A stretch of 64,000 bases of DNA from Streptococcus sanguinis (GTDB lineage: Bacteria > Bacillota > Bacilli > Lactobacillales > Streptococcaceae): positions 310,001-374,000 of the forward strand of contig NZ_LS483364.1 in NCBI RefSeq assembly GCF_900475275.1, written 5' to 3'. Positions 16,380 to 25,441 of the stretch are shown here, in pieces. Made by a program: the position numbers and the translations under genes. The notes under the pieces are model-generated. The model was given only the letters and a program-made list of their open reading frames with translations, was not told where the DNA came from and searched no databases. Every line of letters begins with the position of its first letter. The stretch's first letter is position 1.

Positions 16380-16483
16380 CCTTTAGTAAGAGCTCCTCGC
16401 TATCTGCGCACTCTTATCTCCTACTAGTTGGACATTGAGTAGATAAAACTTCCTAAATTGCATGAAAAAAGCACCTGTTTTGT

Positions 16484-16532
16484 ACCGCACCCCAAAAGTT
16501 AGACAGGAAAAATCTAACTTTTGGGGTGCGGT
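16484..16532. repeat. Perfect 20-bp inverted repeat resembling fused IS3-family ends
   Basis: Positions 16484-16503 and 16513-16532 are exact reverse complements with a 9-bp spacer. The arm, with its core GCACCCCAAAAGTTAGA, resembles terminal inverted repeats of streptococcal IS3-family elements (IS150/IS861 style). No transposase is present. It could be a collapsed IS or MITE, or act as a terminator between two convergent genes. Confidence 0.7.
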
Positions 16533-16552
16533 TCACTACCTAACACTCTTCA

Positions 16553-17200
16553 TTAATCCGTCACGGCACCTGTTCCATCAAAGCTCCAAGTATCTTTGAC
16601 ATAAGTTGTCAATTGAGCTATTGTTTTTTCATCGCAAACACACGAAATCATATACACCTTATCATCCTTTTGGAATGTCCAGAGAATAGTATAATTGCCT
16701 GATTTAAGGCTCATATTTACTTGAATTGCTTCGTTTCCTCCAACAGTAACAGAAGATCTTGAAACCTTAACAACTTTATTTTTTCCGTTCATGGCACTTT
16801 CAAATCTTTGAGCCATCATCTCAGCACTAAATTCCTCTCCTTCATCTACATTTGCTTTTTCTCTATTGGCGGCATTTAAAATAATAGCATTAGTACCACT
16901 CTGATCTATGTATTGGATGTTATCTCCACCTTCTACATATTCATATTTTTTCCAGCCACTCGGGATACTGACATATCCATAATCTGCTGAACCGATTCGT
17001 TTAGTTTTTTCAGAACTCTGATCACTATCTGATATTTTTTCCTTTACCTTACTACTCGATTCTGTAGTCTCTTTCACAACACTAGTGGAACTAGATTCCG
17101 AAGATGATGACTTACTGGACTCTTTCCTTGAACTGCTACAAGCAACAAGACTAACTAAAGACAAGACTGCAACAGCCACTAGTAGGGGCTTATTTTTCAT
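16553..17200 (-). CDS. Serine-rich lipoprotein of unknown function
   Basis: A 215-residue exported protein with a type II signal peptide ending in LVAC (lipidated Cys about residue 21), a Ser/Glu/Lys-rich low-complexity linker (residues 22-65) and a folded domain beginning DYGYVSIPSGWKKYEYVEG. The domain resembles small extracellular domains seen in lipoproteins of many Firmicutes but I cannot name it. A weakly spaced GAGGAGATAAC-type ribosome binding site precedes the ATG on the minus strand. Confidence 0.7.
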   Translation of the reverse strand: MKNKPLLVAVAVLSLVSLVACSSSRKESSKSSSSESSSTSVVKETTESSSKVKEKISDSDQSSEKTKRIGSADYGYVSIPSGWKKYEYVEGGDNIQYIDQSGTNAIILNAANREKANVDEGEEFSAEMMAQRFESAMNGKNKVVKVSRSSVTVGGNEAIQVNMSLKSGNYTILWTFQKDDKVYMISCVCDEKTIAQLTTYVKDTWSFDGTGAVTD

Positions 17201-17274
17201 GTTATCTCCTCATTGATAGATTTTTACTAACTAGTCTAACATATTCACCAACGAATTCCTCACGGAATAAGTAT

Positions 17275-19071
17275 CTACTCCCCCAACTCGTTACTGTAAG
17301 CAATAATCTGATCAACGGTGTCGGACAAGAACTGGATGGTGTCGCGGAGTGGTTTATCCGTCGAAATATCTGCTCCAATAATCATAGCTGACTCAAGCGG
17401 AGTCTTGCTGCCGCCAGATTTGAGTAGCTCAAGCCAGTCACGGGCACCATTTTCGTCATTTTTCAGATGTAGGTAGCCGGCGGTAGAGATAACCAATCCT
17501 GCGGAGTAAGTGTAGCTGTACAGCCCCATGTAGTAGTGGGCTTGGCGCATCCAAGTTAAGGCAGCATCGTCGTCGATTTCAACGGCATCGCCCCAGAAGT
17601 CCGTCAAGACTTCTTTCATGATAGCGTTGAGTTTGCTTGCGCCGAAAGTTCCGCCTTCTTCAATAAAAGTATAGACCTTGCGTTGGAAGGCAGCTTCCAG
17701 CAAGTGGGTGATGAAGTTGTGGAAGTAAGTATCCGTCAGACGGTGAGCCAGGGCAAAGCGTTTTTGGCGAGGATTATCAAATTGGTGCTCCAGATAATCA
17801 CTGAGCAGGAGCTCATTAAAGGTAGACGGTGCTTCCACATAGTAGGTGGACATGTGGGCGTTGAAATAGCTTTGGTGATTGTCAGAGAAGATAAACTGAC
17901 CGGAGTGGCCGATTTCGTGAATCAAAGTATAGACATCGCTCATGCGGCCAGTCCAGCTCATGAGGACATAAGGGTGAACCCGATAAGGATCCGCAGCATA
18001 GCCTCCAGAATCCTTTCCAGCATTGGCCGCAAAGTCGACCCAGCGTTCTTCCTTGTAGCGGGCAACTTCTTGACAATACTCTTGTCCGAGTGGCTCGACT
18101 GACTTCATGACGAGGTCATAGGCGTCATCAATGCTGACTTCGGGATTGAGCTCGCTGTCCAAGTCCAGTTTCCAGTCGGCAAAGGTCATTTTTTCAAGTC
18201 CGTTTACCTTAGCGACATGCTTGAGGTATTTCTGAGCTACTGGGGCAAATTCGCTCATAATCAAGTCAATTTGCCGGTCAAACATAGAGCGATCAACTTC
18301 TTGCTCTGCCAGTAAGTAGTCAAAGACAGAGTCGTAGCCTTTCATGTCAGCCAGCAATTTTTCAGACTTGACCTGAGCTAGATAGGCAGCAGCGGCAGTA
18401 TTTTGATGCTGACGAAGACCTTCTGAGAAAGAGCGGAAAGCTTTTTCGCGGATTTCTGCATTTTCATGGTTTTGATAGAAATTCTCATAGGTGACAAAGC
18501 TGTTTTTGTAAACTTTACCGTCTACTTCGAAGTCAGCCATGGCAAAGTCGCCAGCCCGCATCTTGGTGTAAATATCCTGTGGACTGTAAAATACCTCACC
18601 TAGATTAGTCAAGGCTTTTTCGACATCTGCTCCTAGATAGTGGGCTTTTTTGATTTTAGCCTGGCGAATGGCTGAGGTCAAATGGGGCTCTTGGCCTAGT
18701 TTCTCCAAGACAGCCTCGTCTGCACCGACCAGAGCGTCGTCAAAGAAGCTGAGTGCGACATTGGCCTCGGTCTCAAACTCCATGGCTGCTTGGGCAATCT
18801 GCGCAAAGCTCTCGTCGCCATAGTCAGTGGTCTGTGGCATAAAACCGTAGTTGCCGATGTGGCTGATTTGGATATAAATCTGCTCTAACTCAGCAAATGC
18901 CCGTTCAAAATCTTCGAAAGTGCTAAGTTTGCCTTGATAATCACGGACGAATTTCTGGATGTCCTCTCTGGCCTTTTCGATGGCTCGCAGGAAGTCCTCT
19001 TGGTCTTGGTAAAGGGCTGTTAGGTCCCAGAGTTCATTTTCCGGGAATTCAGAACGATGTTTTTGTTCCAT
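17275..19071 (-). CDS. pepF: Oligoendopeptidase F/B (M3 zinc metallopeptidase)
   Basis: A 598-residue cytosolic oligopeptidase (called PepF in lactococci, PepB in group B streptococci). The thermolysin-like zinc motif is HEIGHSGQ, with the third ligand Glu in the downstream YYVEAPSTFNELLL block. Length and helical character are regular for the M3B family. It degrades short peptides, such as those imported by oligopeptide permeases. The gene stands alone, downstream of a terminator that ends the MFS gene. Confidence 0.93.
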   Translation of the reverse strand: MEQKHRSEFPENELWDLTALYQDQEDFLRAIEKAREDIQKFVRDYQGKLSTFEDFERAFAELEQIYIQISHIGNYGFMPQTTDYGDESFAQIAQAAMEFETEANVALSFFDDALVGADEAVLEKLGQEPHLTSAIRQAKIKKAHYLGADVEKALTNLGEVFYSPQDIYTKMRAGDFAMADFEVDGKVYKNSFVTYENFYQNHENAEIREKAFRSFSEGLRQHQNTAAAAYLAQVKSEKLLADMKGYDSVFDYLLAEQEVDRSMFDRQIDLIMSEFAPVAQKYLKHVAKVNGLEKMTFADWKLDLDSELNPEVSIDDAYDLVMKSVEPLGQEYCQEVARYKEERWVDFAANAGKDSGGYAADPYRVHPYVLMSWTGRMSDVYTLIHEIGHSGQFIFSDNHQSYFNAHMSTYYVEAPSTFNELLLSDYLEHQFDNPRQKRFALAHRLTDTYFHNFITHLLEAAFQRKVYTFIEEGGTFGASKLNAIMKEVLTDFWGDAVEIDDDAALTWMRQAHYYMGLYSYTYSAGLVISTAGYLHLKNDENGARDWLELLKSGGSKTPLESAMIIGADISTDKPLRDTIQFLSDTVDQIIAYSNELGE

Positions 19072-19109
19072 AGTCTACTCCTTTTGTCGTATATAGAAAT
19101 AGTATAGCA

Positions 19110-19138
19110 AAAAATCCCCCAAAATGTCTTTGGGGGAG
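19110..19138 (-). terminator. Intrinsic terminator of the minus-strand MFS gene
   Basis: TCCCCCAAA (19115-19123) pairs with TTTGGGGGA (19129-19137). Read on the minus strand, the stem is followed by six T residues, so it ends the MFS transcript just before pepF. Confidence 0.85.
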
Positions 19139-19185
19139 AAGGATAAGTCAGTATTTTTTAGATGTTTTTCACTTGAGGATAAAAG

Positions 19186-20580
19186 TCAAAGTTTCTTTGC
19201 TGCAATCCTTTTAAAAAGCAGTAGATAAGACAAGAATACGAAGATAACCAGGCCCAATAAAAGGGTGAAGACGTTTTGAGTTCCTTTTGTCATATTGGGA
19301 GCTTGATTAGCGATGACGGCCGTTACTGCAGTACCTATAGCACCCGCAAAGGTCTGGGCCAGTTGAAAGAGTGCAGTCGTATCTGCAGTCTTTCCTTTAT
19401 CAACTTGAGTCGTTGCTAGGGCAAGTGTGTTATTAAAGGCCATGTTTCGCCCCAAGGTAAAGCAAATATAAATCGCAATAACAGCTGTTAAGGTGAGTTC
19501 TTTTGTAAAGATAAGGAGTAAGAGTACAGCCAGGAAAAGAAGTGAATTTCCTGTAAAAAGGGTTGGTTTAGGACCATTTCTATCATAGAGTTTGCCAAAG
19601 ACAGGAGAGAGGAAGGCTCCAAGCATGGTTCCTGGAAGTAATGCAAAGCCTGCCTGAGCGGTTGAAATGTCTTTTTCTATGACCAAGAAGTTGGGAATCA
19701 GAAAATTAGCCGATAGGTTGATAAACTGAAAAATGAAGAAGGGTAAAATAGCCAATAAGACTGTTGGTTGCTTTAAAATCCGAATATCTAAGAATGGATG
19801 ATCAATCTTCAAGCTCCGATAGATAAAGCAGGCTAGTGGCACTATGCAGAGAACAAGATAGAGCCAATCGATATGTCCTTCTTCTAAGCTAGAGATAGCT
19901 ACAATGGCAAAGACGAGTGAGCTTGCTAAGAGGAGAAATGAGAGGAGATCAAAGGCGCGTTTCCTAGACTTTTCGGAATTTCTTAAAAAGAAAAAGCCAA
20001 GAATAAAGGAAATGATTGGGACAGGAAGAATAAAGGTATAAATCATATGCCAGTCAAAACGACTAATCATAAAACCACCGTAAGTCGGCCCAATTGCTGG
20101 TGCTAGGCTGACCACCATCCCAGACAAGCCCATGTAGGTTCCGATTTTTTGCTTAGGAACACGCTCAACAATTAAGTTAAAGAGCAGAGGAATGGCTAAT
20201 CCGGTAGCTCCTCCTTGTAGGATTCTCCCTACCATCAAGATAGGAAAGCTTGGAGCCAACATGGCAATCAGTGTGCCTAAGCAAAAGTTGGCCAAAGAGG
20301 TAAAGAGGATGGTTCTCTCTTTCCAATTGTGGGCTAAGGTAGCTCCTAAAGTAATCGTAATGGCCACTGCTAGTAAATACCCTGTCGTAATCCATTGTAG
20401 CGTTCCCAATCCTAACCCAAAGACCTTACTTAGATGCGGGAAGGTTACATTCATACTGGTTTCAGATAAGATGCCTGCAAAGCAAACTAAGGCTGTCGCA
20501 AGGAGCGAGAAAAAATCTTTCTTTTCAACTGTTTGATGATCTGGCACGATTGTCTCCTTTACATGTTTGAAATGAGTCAC
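19186..20580 (-). CDS. DHA2-family MFS drug exporter, 14 TM
   Basis: A 464-residue membrane protein with about 14 hydrophobic segments. The FAGILSETSMNVTFPHLSK start and the antiporter block GLSGMVVSLAPAIGPTYGGF (motif C) place it among EmrB/QacA/LmrB drug:H+ antiporters. The loop motif A is changed to LAHNWKERTI. The actual substrates cannot be inferred. It is transcribed divergently from pnp and separated from it by 376 bp. Confidence 0.83.
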   Translation of the reverse strand: MTHFKHVKETIVPDHQTVEKKDFFSLLATALVCFAGILSETSMNVTFPHLSKVFGLGLGTLQWITTGYLLAVAITITLGATLAHNWKERTILFTSLANFCLGTLIAMLAPSFPILMVGRILQGGATGLAIPLLFNLIVERVPKQKIGTYMGLSGMVVSLAPAIGPTYGGFMISRFDWHMIYTFILPVPIISFILGFFFLRNSEKSRKRAFDLLSFLLLASSLVFAIVAISSLEEGHIDWLYLVLCIVPLACFIYRSLKIDHPFLDIRILKQPTVLLAILPFFIFQFINLSANFLIPNFLVIEKDISTAQAGFALLPGTMLGAFLSPVFGKLYDRNGPKPTLFTGNSLLFLAVLLLLIFTKELTLTAVIAIYICFTLGRNMAFNNTLALATTQVDKGKTADTTALFQLAQTFAGAIGTAVTAVIANQAPNMTKGTQNVFTLLLGLVIFVFLSYLLLFKRIAAKKL

Positions 20581-20956
20581 TGTCTTTATTATAAAGCAAG
20601 AAATCCTCTTTGAAAAGTGAATAGTGGCTATACCGCCATCTTATTTGACGAATCGAAAGGGAAAAAACGAACTCCGATAGTCAACTATAATCAGCTATAG
20701 AAAAGAAAAATAGATTTTCAGTACTTTTTAAGAAAAAAGCCATTTCCAGCCTTTTTCTTTTGCCTGAAATTGTGGTAAAATAAGGTCTGTACGTGCTTGA
20801 TACAAAGATGAGGATATAATAAGCTATTAAGGCCATAATTTTAAAATCACAGTGCTAACTGAACATGTCCTATGAGTTGATTAAAGTCTTAATATCTTGA
20901 TCTTTGTAGCCAAGGCGTATGAAAAAATTTGAGCATGTGCTCGGCAAGGAGTCTTT
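20581..20956 (+). promoter_or_regulatory. pnp promoter and long structured leader
   Basis: An extended -10 TGGTAAAAT lies at 20773-20781 and a TATAAT at 20815-20820. The leader contains a long imperfect stem: TACAAAGAT (20801-20809) with ATCTTTGTA (20900-20908), continued inward by GGATAT pairing near 20811-20824 and 20886-20897. E. coli pnp mRNA has a processed leader stem used for autoregulation; a similar role here is inferred. No gene is seen in the gap. Confidence 0.55.
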
Positions 20957-23158
20957 ATGACAAAACAAGTTTTTAAAACTATTTTTGCAGGCCGTGAGCT
21001 GGTAGTTGAAACCGGACAGGTTGCAAAGCAGGCAAATGGCAGCGCCGTTGTTCGATATGGAGAAAGTACCGTTTTAACTGCGGCAACCATGTCCAAAAAG
21101 ATGGCTACTGGTGACTTTTTCCCATTGCAGGTCAACTATGAGGAAAAAATGTATGCGGCTGGGAAATATCCTGGCGGCTTTAACAAGCGCGAAGGCCGTC
21201 CGTCAACAGATGCGACTTTGACAGCACGCTTGATTGACCGTCCGATTCGCCCTATGTTTGCGGAAGGTTTCCGCAATGAAGTTCAGGTTATCAATACAGT
21301 TCTTTCTTATGACGAAGATGCTTCGCCTCAAATGGCTGCTATGTTCGGTAGCTCTTTGGCTCTTTCTATCTCAGATATTCCTTTTAATGGCCCTATCGCA
21401 GGAGTTCAGGTCGGCTATGTAGATGGTGAATTTATCATCAATCCTAGCAAGGAACAAAAAGAAGTTTCACTTTTGGAACTGACAGTGGCTGGTACCAAAG
21501 AGGCTATCAACATGGTAGAGTCTGGAGCCAAGGAACTTTCTGAAGATATCATGCTGGAAGCTCTTCTCAAAGGGCACGAAGCGGTCAAAGAATTGATTGC
21601 CTTCCAAGAAGAAATCGTTGTGGCAGTCGGCAAGGAAAAAGCGGAAGTGGAACTGCTGCATGTTGATGAAGAGTTGCAGGCAGAGATTGTCGCAGTCTAC
21701 AACAGCGACTTGCAAAAGGCTGTTCAGGTAGAAGAAAAGCTGGCGCGTGAAGCCGCAACTCAGGCTGTCAAAGACCAAGTCACAGTAGTTTATGAAGATA
21801 AATACGCGGACCACGAAGAATTCGACCGTATCATGCGTGATGTGGCTGAAATCTTGGAGCAAATGGAGCATGCAGAAGTGCGGCGTTTGATTACCGAAGA
21901 TAAGGTCCGTCCTGATGGTCGTAAGGTTGATGAAATCCGTCCGCTGGATGCGGAAGTGGATTACCTGCCGCGCGTGCATGGTTCTGGTCTCTTTACTCGT
22001 GGGCAAACCCAAGCCTTGTCTGTTCTGACTCTGGCACCAATGGGCGAAACGCAAATCGTGGACGGCTTGGATCCAGAATACAAGAAACGTTTCATGCATC
22101 ACTATAATTTCCCGCAATACTCTGTTGGTGAGACAGGTCGTTATGGGGCTCCTGGCCGTCGTGAAATCGGACATGGTGCTCTTGGGGAACGTGCCTTGGA
22201 GCAAGTCTTGCCTAGCTTGGAAGAGTTTCCTTACGCTATCCGTCTAGTAGCGGAAGTCTTGGAGTCAAACGGTTCTTCTTCACAGGCCTCTATCTGTGCG
22301 GGCACTTTGGCTCTGATGGCCGGTGGTGTGCCGATTAAGGCACCGGTTGCCGGAATTGCTATGGGCTTGATTTCAGATGGCAACAACTATACAGTTCTGA
22401 CCGATATTCAAGGTTTGGAAGACCACTTTGGCGACATGGACTTTAAGGTAGCTGGTACTCGTGAAGGGATTACCGCCCTGCAGATGGATATCAAGATTGA
22501 AGGAATTACAGCAGAAATCTTAACAGAAGCTCTTGCTCAGGCTAAGAAAGCCCGTTTTGAAATCCTAGATTTGATTGAAGCGACGATTCCGGCTCCACGT
22601 CTTGAATTGGCTCCGACCGCTCCGAAAATCGACACCATCAAGATTGATGTGGACAAGATTAAGATTGTCATCGGTAAAGGTGGAGAAACCATCGATAAGA
22701 TCATCGCTGAGACCGGTGTTAAGATTGACATTGATGAAGAGGGCAATGTATCCATCTACTCTAGCGACCAAGATGCCATCAATCGTGCTAAGGAAATCAT
22801 TGCTGGCTTGGTCCGCGAAGCAAAAGTGGACGAAGTTTACCATGCCAAGGTTGTTCGGATTGAGAAATTCGGTGCCTTTGTCAATCTCTTTGACAAGACA
22901 GATGCACTGGTTCACATCTCAGAGTTAGCTTGGACTCGGACTAACAATGTTGAGGATGTTGTACAAATCGGTGATGAAGTGGATGTCAAGGTTATCAAGA
23001 TTGATGCCAAAGGTCGGGTAGATGCTTCCATGAAAGTATTGCTGCCGCGTCCACCAAAGTCTGATAAGCCAAAACATCATCATGACAAGGGACATCATCC
23101 ACACAAGGAGCACAAAGGTCACAAAGACCATCAAGAAAGTCCTAAAACAGAAGAATAA
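20957..23158 (+). CDS. pnp: Polyribonucleotide nucleotidyltransferase (PNPase)
   Basis: A 733-residue phosphorolytic 3'-5' exoribonuclease. In order: first RNase PH domain (1-145), all-alpha domain (about 150-230), second RNase PH domain (about 310-545, with [16 protein letters not shown]), KH domain ([20 protein letters not shown], about 575) and S1 domain (about 620-695). The protein ends in an unusual 30-residue tail with 11 histidines alternating with Lys, Gly and Asp (from [11 protein letters not shown] on), which is not part of the conserved enzyme. It begins the pnp-cysE-cysS cluster. Confidence 0.96.
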   Translation: MTKQVFKTIFAGRELVVETGQVAKQANGSAVVRYGESTVLTAATMSKKMATGDFFPLQVNYEEKMYAAGKYPGGFNKREGRPSTDATLTARLIDRPIRPMFAEGFRNEVQVINTVLSYDEDASPQMAAMFGSSLALSISDIPFNGPIAGVQVGYVDGEFIINPSKEQKEVSLLELTVAGTKEAINMVESGAKELSEDIMLEALLKGHEAVKELIAFQEEIVVAVGKEKAEVELLHVDEELQAEIVAVYNSDLQKAVQVEEKLAREAATQAVKDQVTVVYEDKYADHEEFDRIMRDVAEILEQMEHAEVRRLITEDKVRPDGRKVDEIRPLDAEVDYLPRVHGSGLFTRGQTQALSVLTLAPMGETQIVDGLDPEYKKRFMHHYNFPQYSVGETGRYGAPGRREIGHGALGERALEQVLPSLEEFPYAIRLVAEVLESNGSSSQASICAGTLALMAGGVPIKAPVAGIAMGLISDGNNYTVLTDIQGLEDHFGDMDFKVAGTREGITALQMDIKIEGITAEILTEALAQAKKARFEILDLIEATIPAPRLELAPTAPKIDTIKIDVDKIKIVIGKGGETIDKIIAETGVKIDIDEEGNVSIYSSDQDAINRAKEIIAGLVREAKVDEVYHAKVVRIEKFGAFVNLFDKTDALVHISELAWTRTNNVEDVVQIGDEVDVKVIKIDAKGRVDASMKVLLPRPPKSDKPKHHHDKGHHPHKEHKGHKDHQESPKTEE

Positions 23159-23249
23159 GAGGTCGCTTATCCCTGTAGACCTCATCAAAAATCGGCAGAG
23201 GCGAGCCTAGTTCTCGTCTCTCCTTGTTTAGAGAAGGAAGGAGGCTAGC

Positions 23250-23867
23250 ATGGGTTGGTGGAAGGAATCCATTGATATTGTAAAAGAAAATGACCCGGCG
23301 GCACGAACGTCGCTGGAAGTCTTGCTAACCTATCCAGGCATCAAAGCTTTGGCGGCCCACCGCCTCTCGCATTTTTTGTGGCGGCACGGCTTCAAGCTGT
23401 TAGCGCGCATGCACAGTCAATTCTGGCGTTTCTGGACCCAGATTGAGATTCATCCTGGCGCTCAGATTGAGTCAGGTGTCTTCATTGACCATGGCAGTGG
23501 CCTGGTGATTGGAGAAACGGCCATTGTGGAGAAGGGTGCCATGCTTTACCACGGTGTGACCCTGGGCGGTACGGGCAAGGATACAGGCAAACGGCATCCG
23601 ACCGTGCGTCGGGGTGCCTTGGTCTCTGCCCATGCTCAAGTCATCGGACCAATTGAGATTGGTGAAAAAGCCAAGGTCGGAGCCGGTGCAGTTGTCGTGG
23701 CTGATGTTCCAAGTGATGTGACAGTGGTTGGCGTACCAGCCAAGATTGTCCGTGTTCATGGTGAGAAAGACGAGCCAACCATTCATGAGGTAGAGGAGAA
23801 ACGGGAATACTATCTAGACAAGCTAGAGCATGCCCGTGAAGCTAGCCACCATTCGTCAAGTCTTTAG
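23250..23867 (+). CDS. cysE: Serine O-acetyltransferase
   Basis: A 205-residue trimeric acyltransferase that makes O-acetylserine for cysteine synthesis. It has the short N-terminal helical region and the left-handed beta-helix of hexapeptide repeats, with HPGAQIESGVFIDHGSGLVIGE and the catalytic-site GVTLGGTGKDTGKRHPTV. The GAAGGAAGGAGG ribosome binding site is strong. Its position between pnp and cysS groups cysteine synthesis with cysteinyl-tRNA formation. Confidence 0.95.
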   Translation: MGWWKESIDIVKENDPAARTSLEVLLTYPGIKALAAHRLSHFLWRHGFKLLARMHSQFWRFWTQIEIHPGAQIESGVFIDHGSGLVIGETAIVEKGAMLYHGVTLGGTGKDTGKRHPTVRRGALVSAHAQVIGPIEIGEKAKVGAGAVVVADVPSDVTVVGVPAKIVRVHGEKDEPTIHEVEEKREYYLDKLEHAREASHHSSSL

Positions 23868-23915
23868 AAAAGGTTAGCAAAGCTATCGAAGCAAAATATG
23901 ACAGGAGGAACCGAC

Positions 23916-24116
23916 ATGTCAGATTTATCAGATGCTATTTTGAACCAGGTAGTCCTTGAACTGAAAGAAGGTTTGGACGGTCCTGCCAAGGAGTCCTTTA
24001 CCAAACTACCGCCTAGCCACCAGCGTGAATGGGCTCGCTATATCGGTGAAGCCAAAAAAGATGAGACCAAACTGCGCCGCATAGAAAAGATGAAGGTGTA
24101 TTTGCTGAAGCCTTAA
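23916..24116 (+). CDS. Small YdeI/OmpD-associated-like protein
   Basis: A 66-residue protein. Residues 27-60 (KLPPSHQREWARYIGEAKKDETKLRRIEK, in part) match the C-terminal segment of the YdeI/OmpD-associated family, in which the conserved PPSH...W...I..AK pattern recurs. The larger N-terminal domain of that family is missing, so this is a stand-alone short form. AGGAGGAA at 23903-23910 selects ATG 23916 over ATG 23898. Function unknown. Confidence 0.7.
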   Translation: MSDLSDAILNQVVLELKEGLDGPAKESFTKLPPSHQREWARYIGEAKKDETKLRRIEKMKVYLLKP

Positions 24117-24129
24117 AGAAAGAGAACTT

Positions 24130-24894
24130 ATGCTATTAGAGGAATTTGAAGATGTAGCAGCAGTCATTGAGCCAACAGATAGGCAGATTATTGACAAGGG
24201 GGAGGTATGCGAAACCATCATCCTGTCTTTTAATGGCGAAATTCTGAAACGTTTGGTCGAGTCAGAGGAAGTCTATCCGGGAGGCTATTTGAAAAGCATC
24301 AACGGACAGCATCCATGGTATATTTATGACCAAGGAACTAGCAAGCTAGCAGTTATGTTGGCTCCGATTGGGGCTCCCATGATAGTCGGCCAGCTGGAGG
24401 AGTTGGCGGCCAGAGGCTTCAAGAATTTCATCATTCTAGGTTCCTGTGGCGTTTTGGATCGCTCAATTGAGGCGGATAAGATTATCTTGCCGGCTGCTGC
24501 TTTGCGAGATGAAGGGACTAGCTATCACTATGCCCCACCGGGTGACGAAGTCGCCTATGACGAGTCTCTGCTGATCGAGCTGGAAGCCATCTTTGACAAG
24601 CACGATATTGAGCATATCCGCACCAAGTCTTGGACGACTGATGCCTTTTATCGAGAAACACCTGATAAGGTCAAGCGTCGCTTGGCTGCCGGTGCCCAAG
24701 TGGTGGACATGGAAGCTTCGGCTATCATGGCTTGGAGTCAATTTCGCAAGACCAAGGTCTATCAGTTCTTCTACACAGCTGACTATGTGGATCATCATAA
24801 CCGAATCTGGGATGCCCGCCATGAAGAGCGGACAGCTGATGCCATGACTTTTTTCACTATCGCTTTGACAATAGCAAAGGAACTAGAAAGGTAA
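24130..24894 (+). CDS. Nucleoside phosphorylase family protein
   Basis: A 254-residue PNP/UDP-family enzyme. The NP-I fold blocks are visible: LAVMLAPIGAPMIVGQLEELAARG, FIILGSCGVLD and the nucleoside-binding VVDMEASAIMAWSQ. Members cleave purine nucleosides or uridine with phosphate. It is less close to the classical DeoD or Udp types, so the substrate is uncertain. The upstream ribosome binding site is weak (AAGAAAGAGAA), consistent with translation from the operon mRNA. Confidence 0.78.
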   Translation: MLLEEFEDVAAVIEPTDRQIIDKGEVCETIILSFNGEILKRLVESEEVYPGGYLKSINGQHPWYIYDQGTSKLAVMLAPIGAPMIVGQLEELAARGFKNFIILGSCGVLDRSIEADKIILPAAALRDEGTSYHYAPPGDEVAYDESLLIELEAIFDKHDIEHIRTKSWTTDAFYRETPDKVKRRLAAGAQVVDMEASAIMAWSQFRKTKVYQFFYTADYVDHHNRIWDARHEERTADAMTFFTIALTIAKELER

Positions 24895-24902
24895 CTACAA
24901 GA

Positions 24903-25424
24903 ATGGCAGTATATTTTTACGGCTGTATCACCATGGATGGCTACTTGGCAGACAGCCAGCACAGGATAGACTGGCTGCATCAGCTTGGTTCTGTAGAGGA
25001 TACAGGCTATGATGACTTTTACAGGCAAATGGATATCACCATCATGGGCAAGCGGACTTTTGAGGAAATCCAAGATTTGCAAGATGTAGAAAGTTTTTAT
25101 CAAGCTACGGAAAACTATGTCTTTACGCATGATAGGCACCTGCCTGTCAGCAATTACCAGCCAGTAGCTGGGGATGTGGTGGACTTTGTTCACCAGATTG
25201 ACAAAGGCAAAAATGTCTTTGTGATTGGTGGTAATTCCTTGGTAGGACCGCTCTTGGATGCGGATCTTTTCGACCACCTCATTATTCAGATAGCACCCCT
25301 TATCCTAGGAAAGGGGGTTCCCCTCTTTACCCAAGAGGAAGGGCAGCGCTTTTACCAACTGGATAGCCTCAGACAATTTGGCCCTTTTGCAGAGCTGGTT
25401 TTCAGCCGAAAAAGTCAGAAATAG
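24903..25424 (+). CDS. Dihydrofolate reductase-like protein (RibD C-terminal family)
   Basis: A 173-residue protein with the RibD_C/DHFR-like fold: N-terminal YGCITMDGYLADSQHRIDWL, the NADPH-binding VFVIGGNSLVGPLLDADLFD and C-terminal IAPLILGKGVPLFTQ blocks. It resembles B. subtilis YyaP/YwjB-type proteins whose real substrates are not known; it is probably not the essential DHFR. It starts 8 bp after the phosphorylase gene in the same operon. Confidence 0.8.
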   Translation: MAVYFYGCITMDGYLADSQHRIDWLHQLGSVEDTGYDDFYRQMDITIMGKRTFEEIQDLQDVESFYQATENYVFTHDRHLPVSNYQPVAGDVVDFVHQIDKGKNVFVIGGNSLVGPLLDADLFDHLIIQIAPLILGKGVPLFTQEEGQRFYQLDSLRQFGPFAELVFSRKSQK

Positions 25425-25441
25425 AGAAGGGAGTGGACCGC

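Noticed and set aside
21467..22204. Long minus-strand frame inside pnp (245 codons)
   Set aside because: It lies wholly within the well-supported pnp gene and has no family features; a shadow of biased codon use.
23199..23219. Terminator between pnp and cysE
   Set aside because: A GAGGCGAG/CTCGTCTC stem exists but no T-run follows, so it may be only a small processing or attenuating hairpin.
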